Shown one piece after another: positions 4,462-5,386 of a stretch of DNA of 5,386 nt (positions within the stretch are counted from its first letter, which is position 1; each line of letters opens with the position of its first letter). Under the pieces are notes generated by a model that was given only the letters and a program-made list of their open reading frames with translations, was not told the DNA's origin and searched no databases. Both the position numbers and the translations under genes were made by a program. Source of the stretch: Deltaproteobacteria bacterium. Its GTDB lineage: Bacteria; Myxococcota_A; UBA796; UBA2385. Location: positions 1 to 5,386 of the forward strand of contig WGAH01000273.1 in NCBI GenBank assembly GCA_015489145.1, written 5' to 3'.

Positions 4462-5386
4462 GCGCTTCGGCCACCACCCGGTCCTCCTCGACGCGGTCGT
4501 GGACGTGCTCGTGCGCCGGCCCGGCGCCGGGCCCGTCGTCGCGGGCCGCTTCCTCGACGGCACCGTCGGCGGCGGCGGACACGCGGAGGCGGTCCTCGAA
4601 GCGTCCGGTCCCGGCGCGTTTCTCGTGGGCATCGACCGCGATCCCGAGGCGCTGGCCGCCGCCTCGGCGCGCCTCGCCCGCTTCGGCGAGGCCGCCCGGC
4701 TGGTGCGCGGCGCGATGGCCGACATGGCGGCGCTGGCCGGCGATCTCGGCCCCTTCGACGGCATCCTCCTCGACCTGGGCGTCAGCTCCTGGCAGCTCGA
4801 CCAGGCCCGGCGCGGCTTCTCCTTCCTGCGCGACGGCCCCCTCGACATGCGCATGGACCCGGACCAGCCCCTCGACGCCGCGGGCTTCCTCGACGCCGTG
4901 GACCTCGACACCCTCACCCGCGTCCTCCGCGAGTACGGCGAGGAGCCGCGGGCCCGGCGCATCGCCCGCGCCATCCTCGACGGCCGCCCGTGGCGCAGCA
5001 CCGCGGCCCTCGCGGCCTGCGTCGCCCGGGCCTCGGGCTACCGCGGCGGCCGCACCCACCCCGCCACCCGCACCTTCCAGGCGATTCGCATGGCGGTCAA
5101 CGACGAGCTCGGGCAGCTCGACCGCGCCCTGCGCGCGGCCCTCGACCTGCTCCGCCCCGGCGGGAGGCTCGCCGTGCTGACCTTCCACTCCATCGAGGAC
5201 CGGGCCGTGAAGCGCTTCTTCCGCGAGGCCGCCGCCATCGGCACCCCGCGGGATGCCTACGGCCACCCGGTCGAGCCCCCGCGCGTCCGGCGCGTCCTCC
5301 GCCGTCCCCTTTCCGGCGCCGTCCTGGAGCCGGAACACCCGCGCTCGCGCTCCGCCCGCCTCCGGGCGGTCGAGCGCCTCTCCCCC
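4451..5386 (+). CDS. rsmH: 16S rRNA m4C1402 methyltransferase RsmH, 3' end outside window
   Basis: RsmH (formerly MraW) methylates N4 of C1402 in 16S rRNA using S-adenosylmethionine, tuning the ribosomal P site. The frame stays open to the right edge, giving 312 residues. It shows FGHHPVLLDAVV (6-17), the cofactor-binding loop FLDGTVGGGGHAEAVL (34-49), GIDRDPEAL (60-68), the hallmark DGILLDLGVSS (103-113), RRGFSFLRDGPLDMRMD (120-136), YGEEPRARRIARAI (162-175), HPATRTFQAIRMAVNDEL (203-220) and LTFHSIEDRAVKRFF (243-257), all in family order. The sequence EHPRSRSARLRAVERL (295-310) corresponds to the normal C-terminus (E. coli RsmH has 313 residues), so only a few residues should be missing. The ATG at 4451 gives the conserved N-terminus. 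The nearby ATG at 4458 is in another frame and is not the gene. Confidence 0.96.
   Translation, partial: MTDERFGHHPVLLDAVVDVLVRRPGAGPVVAGRFLDGTVGGGGHAEAVLEASGPGAFLVGIDRDPEALAAASARLARFGEAARLVRGAMADMAALAGDLGPFDGILLDLGVSSWQLDQARRGFSFLRDGPLDMRMDPDQPLDAAGFLDAVDLDTLTRVLREYGEEPRARRIARAILDGRPWRSTAALAACVARASGYRGGRTHPATRTFQAIRMAVNDELGQLDRALRAALDLLRPGGRLAVLTFHSIEDRAVKRFFREAAAIGTPRDAYGHPVEPPRVRRVLRRPLSGAVLEPEHPRSRSARLRAVERLSP

Noticed and set aside
4458..5180. Plus-strand frame starting at ATG 4458 inside rsmH
   Set aside because: It is out of frame with the RsmH motifs and its translation is Ser/Thr/Pro/Arg-rich. The true rsmH frame starts at 4451.
3817..5338. Minus-strand open frames opposite mraZ and rsmH
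   Set aside because: They are shadows of strongly supported genes, low in complexity and without motifs.
1..5386. Window length equal to that of the phiX174 genome
   Set aside because: The sequence is GC-rich bacterial housekeeping DNA with no phage genes. The length match is coincidental or arbitrary.

Overview
The window is very GC-rich bacterial chromosomal DNA, with third codon positions almost all G or C. It holds six protein-coding genes in two divergent transcription units, separated by a 500-base non-coding stretch. The gene content is mostly core translation and cell-envelope housekeeping. A VKOR-DsbA fusion with a periplasmic thioredoxin-like domain, together with an mraZ-rsmH pair that normally opens the division/cell-wall (dcw) cluster, suggests a Gram-negative, GC-rich lineage of the former Deltaproteobacteria (Desulfobacterota, Myxococcota or a relative). 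This placement is inference from gene types, not from a marker phylogeny.

Leftward unit (minus strand, read from high to low coordinates): smpB (3472-2969), a 181-base gap rich in short palindromes, a VKOR-DsbA fusion gene (2787-1507), prmA (1498-632, 8 bases after the fusion gene) and rsmE (635 to beyond base 1, overlapping prmA by GTGA). The last three are tightly packed and are probably co-transcribed. SmpB rescues stalled ribosomes, PrmA methylates ribosomal protein L11 and RsmE methylates 16S rRNA. The fusion protein is a self-contained disulfide-forming machine of the inner membrane and periplasm.

Central spacer (3473-3972): no gene or RNA gene is recognisable. It contains a heptamer, GTTCCAC, present four times directly and once inverted, plus near-matches; several GC palindromes; a short AT-richer island with two TCAnTGA palindromes; and, just before mraZ, GTGG repeats overlapping a possible extended -10 element, as expected for an autoregulated mraZ promoter.

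Rightward unit (plus strand): mraZ (3973-4461) overlaps rsmH (4451 to beyond base 5386) by 11 bases. MraZ is the dcw-cluster transcription factor and RsmH methylates 16S rRNA C1402. The rest of the dcw cluster (ftsL, ftsI, mur genes) would be expected beyond the right edge.

I did not find a clearly new biological system. The most interesting points are the GTTCCAC repeat family in the divergent spacer, the multi-cysteine VKOR-DsbA fusion next to ribosome-modification genes, and the palindrome cluster after smpB.
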